Shown here in pieces: positions 19,695-22,500 of a stretch of DNA of 22,500 bases. The first letter of the stretch is position 1, and every line of letters starts with the position of its first letter. This stretch comes from Chrysomallon squamiferum (taxonomy: Eukaryota; Mollusca; Gastropoda; Neomphalida; Peltospiridae), in NCBI GenBank assembly GCA_012295275.1, contig CM022676.1, forward strand, positions 4,701,187-4,723,686, written 5' to 3'. Made by a program: the position numbers and the translations under genes. The notes under the pieces are model-generated. The model was not told the DNA's origin. It ran no database searches and saw only the letters and a list, made by a program, of their open reading frames with translations.

Positions 19695-19714
19695 TAGCGC
19701 CCCCTGGCAGGGCC
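19695..19714 (-). promoter_or_regulatory. CTCF-like motif
   Basis: TAGCGCCCCCTGGCAGGGCC. Read on the minus strand, the CCAGGGGGCGCTA block matches the conserved core of the bilaterian CTCF binding motif without mismatch. The flank (GGCCCTG in place of TGGCCA-type bases) is only partly matching. A single match is suggestive, not proof of occupancy. Confidence 0.45.
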
Positions 19715-19919
19715 ACTAACCCAACAATGGCGTCCAATTAACTCACTTGAAATCTTTATCAGCGCCTAATGACGTGCGCTAACTAGTGAAATCTTGCGCG
19801 TGCTAAAAATTCTGGCGGCATTTTTAAAGCTAATTTCGGACCGAAGCTCGCGAACAGTTGTCGTGAAATAGAATCCGCCAGTGTTGAATAAATCTTTGTT
19901 ACTTCCCTTTGGGCTGAGC

Positions 19920-19940
19920 TCTCTTAAGTTCCTTAAGAGA
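19920..19940. other. Short perfect hairpin
   Basis: TCTCTTAAG and CTTAAGAGA, 9-bp perfect inverted arms with a TTC spacer. There is no T-run after it and no neighbouring gene to serve. Confidence 0.4.
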
Positions 19941-20148
19941 CGTATTTGTCGAATTTCCAAAAGGTACTCTCCATTGAAATGAGCATCAGTTTTCTTTCGC
20001 CCGAGGTCGTCTTCGTTCGTTTTCGGGTTTTGTCCCGGAATAACCCGAGCTTTCTTCGGTAATTGAGCAAACTGGTGCCCCGCGTATGTTTGAATCGAAC
20101 AAAAACTATATCATCGCCGATAAATATTTTGTACGCCATACGTACCGA

Positions 20149-20159
20149 GTTCGAATCCC
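20149..20159 (+). other. Isolated pol III B-box-like sequence
   Basis: GTTCGAATCCC matches the tRNA B-box consensus exactly, within CCGAGTTCGAATCCCG. No convincing A-box or cloverleaf was found at the usual distance upstream. It may be the remnant of a tRNA-derived SINE or a chance match. Confidence 0.25.
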
Positions 20160-20249
20160 GAAGCAAGAATTTTACTTTAGCAGTTTATTATTGCAACTAT
20201 CTCGATAGAAGCGTATACTTGGAAACGACACGAAAACAAAATGAAGAAT

Positions 20250-21250
20250 GTTAGGAATGGCGGTAGGAGTATATCGGGGAAATACTTTATTTTATTATGC
20301 AGCAACGACAGGACAGATGTCGTGACCTTAGAGTCAGCAACAAAACAGCGGGAACGGCGTAGACAAAAAAAAAAAAAAAAAAAAATGTTAAGACTCGCTG
20401 AATGAGTATCATCGATAAGTTGTATTTCTACGTAAACGTCATGGTCAGTGTATACGACGTCGTACGCACAGCAACAGTACCAAACCGTCAGCGTAGTTAA
20501 AGTGATATATTGCCGTCGTAAACGTCGAGGCCGTGGAGTTGAGAACAGCTTCAACGTAGTTAAGATAACACAGGAACATCGCGAACCTCGCTGACTGTGG
20601 AGTTAGAAAGATGCAGACGATTGGCAGCAGATTTATTTATAGTAACAAATCGGATTAATAAATGTCAAGGTCACAACGTAAACGAATAAAAAGAAAAAAG
20701 GAAAGAAAGTGGGGTAAAAAAAAAAAAAAAAAAAGTAAAAAGAAATAAGAAAGAATTGTTCAGAATAATGGAATGTTTATTGATGCGACGTTGTCGTAGA
20801 GCCATAGATTCACCACCGTAGATGTCGTTCTCTTAGAGCTGGCAAGGAATTAATGACATACTTAAAAAAGTTAGGGTTAGACGTGCTGGGTGTACAAACA
20901 ACTCGGAATAACTGAATGCTTAACAACACGATGTAGTTGCAGAATCACAACGTCACCGCTGACGCTGTAGAAAGTGTTAGGGATGGCTGAATGCTTAACA
21001 ACACGATGTTGTTGCAGAATCGCAACGTCACCGCAGGCGTTGCCCGAACTGCTCGGAATGCTCTGAATATTTAACGACGTAGTTACACTAACGCGACGTC
21101 ATCACAGCCGAAATCGCTGAATGCTTAATAAGAAGTCGTAGTGACAGAGTCACCACTTCTCCATTAACTGAATTTTTAACATGTTGACGTAGTTGCCTTA
21201 ACACATCAGCAACACAGACGTCGTGGCCGAAGTCATCATTCATGGGGAAC
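20250..21250. repeat. CpG-rich degenerate tandem array, 51-76-bp units
   Basis: The best two copies begin at 20912 and 20987 (CTGAATGCTTAACAACACGA, then TG.AGTTGCAGAATC.CAACGTCACCG) and are about 90% identical over 56 bp. Weaker copies start at 21063, 21117 and 21168, and one is likely at 20769. Upstream, GTAGTTAA (20493 and 20556) and GTGGAGTT (20533 and 20597) recur at 63-64 bp, suggesting that the array began near 20.4 kb or earlier. Poly(A) runs interrupt it at 20365-20385 and 20716-20734. Repeated ACGTCA and ACGACGT words give high CpG content. The family is not recognised. Confidence 0.68.
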
Positions 21251-21493
21251 CGCTGGGATTTATTAAACAGCTTTTGACACGTAAGACAATGTGCGCTTCT
21301 CGAATCTGTATTCGACTTTCATAAACGTAAGCCATTATTTATCGTACGGGAGCGAAATCTCGCGAGATTTGGTGTCAGATGCCGAGAAGTCCCAGAAGAG
21401 ATAAAAATGGTTAATTCAGAAGCTGTTTGCGTCCAGTTTGAAGGATTTTAGCCCAAGTTTACCGAGTTCTCGAAATGATGAGATGTTGTGTTG

Positions 21494-21666
21494 TTGTTGT
21501 TTTTTTTTTTGTTAGTGTTGTTGTTGTTGTTTTCTGACTCTTTTTGAACTCAACAAATTCGAATTTCAAAAAAAGATAAGCGAATAAGGAAAAAGAAACG
21601 AAAAAAAAAAAATGTAGAAATTTAAAAACAGAACATCGAAAATCAAAATCAAAATCAAAATCAAAA
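21494..21666. repeat. (GTT)n, poly(A) and (AAATCA)n tracts
   Basis: GTT triplets (21489-21532), A-rich DNA (21566-21612), and four to five AAATCA hexamers (21639-21666). Confidence 0.88.
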
Positions 21667-21680
21667 CTAAAAATAAACTT

Positions 21681-22050
21681 ACATACATACATACATTCAT
21701 ACATACATACATACATACATACATACATACATACATACATACATACATACATACATACATACATACATTCATACATAATATGATACATACATGTTGTGTT
21801 ACATTTTTTTTACATACATACATGTTGTTACATACATACATACATACATACATACATTTTGAACATACATACATACATTCATATAATTATACATAAATAC
21901 ATACGAAATTTAAAACATACAGATACACATCATACATTTAATTCATACATAATACATAATACATAATACATAAATACATAATACATACATAAAACATAAA
22001 ATACATACATACATACATACATACATACATACATACATACATACATACAT
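21681..22050. repeat. (TACA)n tetranucleotide array
   Basis: About 370 bp of TACA/CATA repeats: near-perfect at 21681-21773, imperfect at 21780-21995 with TAATA and TTTTT interruptions, and perfect again at 22000-22050. The YVCM open frames are translations of it. Confidence 0.95.
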
Positions 22051-22052
22051 AA

Positions 22053-22230
22053 AAGGTTGTCTTGATGGCCAAACGGTAACATCGTCCGCCTTCGGAGTGC
22101 GGGCGAATGGGTGTCATACGTTCGAGTCTCGTCAGCGGCATCTGACGAATTTGTGAGGTCGTGATTGGACTTTGTCCTCCTGCGCCAGTGCGTTCCCGAA
22201 TATTGTCTGTGTGCAGAGTCTAATCAGACG
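22053..22230 (+). mobile_element. tRNA-derived SINE-like element
   Basis: TGGCCAAACGG (22066-22076) fits the pol III A-box and GTTCGAGTC (22120-22128) the B-box. The ~53-bp spacing suits a class II (long variable arm) tRNA. Between them CCGC and GCGG (22086-22101 region) can form an anticodon stem around CTTCGGAGT. This resembles the serine-type heads (GTCCGCCT...GAGTGCGG) of several invertebrate SINEs, with a loop two bases too long. The acceptor and T stems pair poorly, so it is not a working tRNA. About 95 bp of non-tRNA body follow. TACATAA occurs at 22046-22052 and 22231-22237 and could be the target duplication, but the surrounding (TACA)n weakens this. The 3' limit is uncertain. Confidence 0.6.
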
Positions 22231-22259
22231 TACATAAGACAGAGAATATTCATAATCCT

Positions 22260-22385
22260 AATCTACCTACATACATAGATAAATACATATATAGATATAC
22301 ACACAAACACACACACACACATACTCACACTCGTATACATAGACACATAAACACCACACACACATGCACATACAAGCGCGCGAGC
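22260..22385. repeat. Imperfect (TACA)n and (CA)n tract
   Basis: TACA/GATA tetranucleotides (22262-22298), (CA)n (22299-22321), then interrupted ACAC/ACAT sequence to about 22375. Confidence 0.88.
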
Positions 22386-22500
22386 ATGCAGTATTCTCTA
22401 TACACAAACTAAGCCAAATTATATTAACCAGTATGAAAAGGTCGCATAAATCCCCAGACACGAAATCAAGTGACTCCATTGTATTTATATTCATCATCTG

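Larger units (their letters stand above)
19476..20249. other. Unique 0.75-kb stretch, no gene recognised
   Basis: Balanced-composition unique sequence with many CpGs. Open frames of 60-77 codons (minus 19960-19766 and 20166-19933) have no recognisable domain. It contains a CTCF-like motif (19695-19714), a hairpin (19920-19940) and a pol III B-box-like sequence (20149-20159). Confidence 0.5.

Noticed and set aside
19920-19940. Rho-independent terminator
   Set aside because: A hairpin without a following T-run, in eukaryotic DNA with no adjacent gene.
20870-20882. Telomere-like TTAGGGTTAG
   Set aside because: Only about one and a half units, with no array.
22053-22140. Functional tRNA-Ser gene
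   Set aside because: A- and B-boxes are present, but the acceptor and T stems pair poorly and the anticodon loop has nine bases. A SINE head fits better.

Overview
This is A+T-rich, gene-poor animal DNA, probably intergenic or from a very large intron. No exon, gene fragment or RNA gene of a host protein-coding locus could be supported. The longer open reading frames are mostly translations of microsatellites (poly-RE, YI/CV/HT runs) or of T-rich tracts. Three things point to an invertebrate, most likely a lophotrochozoan such as a mollusc: the dense (GA)n, (CA)n, (TACA)n and triplet microsatellites; a mariner-like transposon with a DUF4817-type helix-turn-helix; and a tRNA-Ser-like SINE head. 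This placement is an inference, and the species cannot be read from the window.

Layout. 1-2.8 kb: AT-rich unique DNA with (CA)n, (TC)n and triplet tracts. 2.84-3.39 kb: an internally deleted mariner-like element with a 20-bp identical inverted-repeat core and a broken transposase. 3.4-4.5 kb: long (GA)n tracts. 5.46-6.0 kb: eight diverged repeat units, each with ATTGG and TAATTA-n-CCAAT at fixed internal distances but with variable linkers. 6.5 kb: (TC)n. 6.73-7.2 kb: a ~180-bp higher-order repeat with 40-bp subunits. 7.7-8.65 kb: T-rich and strand-switching triplet DNA. 9.85-10.34 kb: a ~82-bp array. 10.6-11.5 kb: a ~55/110-bp array. 12.3-12.9 kb: a compound microsatellite and a 39-bp array. 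13.3-18.6 kb: mainly microsatellite and pyrimidine-rich DNA with short unique islands. 18.88-19.08 kb: a GC/CpG-rich island with CRE, CCAAT and E-box motifs. 19.70 kb: a CTCF-like motif. 20.25-21.25 kb: a CpG-rich 51-76-bp array. 21.68-22.05 kb: (TACA)n, followed directly by a tRNA-derived SINE at about 22.05-22.23 kb.

The main result is that about six locally confined, decayed tandem arrays, each with its own consensus and period (about 39, 40/180, 55/110, 70, 75 and 82 bp), lie within 16 kb. The array at 5459-6000 is the best candidate for a functional or undescribed element, because its internal motif spacing is held to the base in seven of eight units while the flanking linkers vary from 25 to 54 bp. 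All repeat boundaries and motif matches were found by eye. No alignment or search was run.
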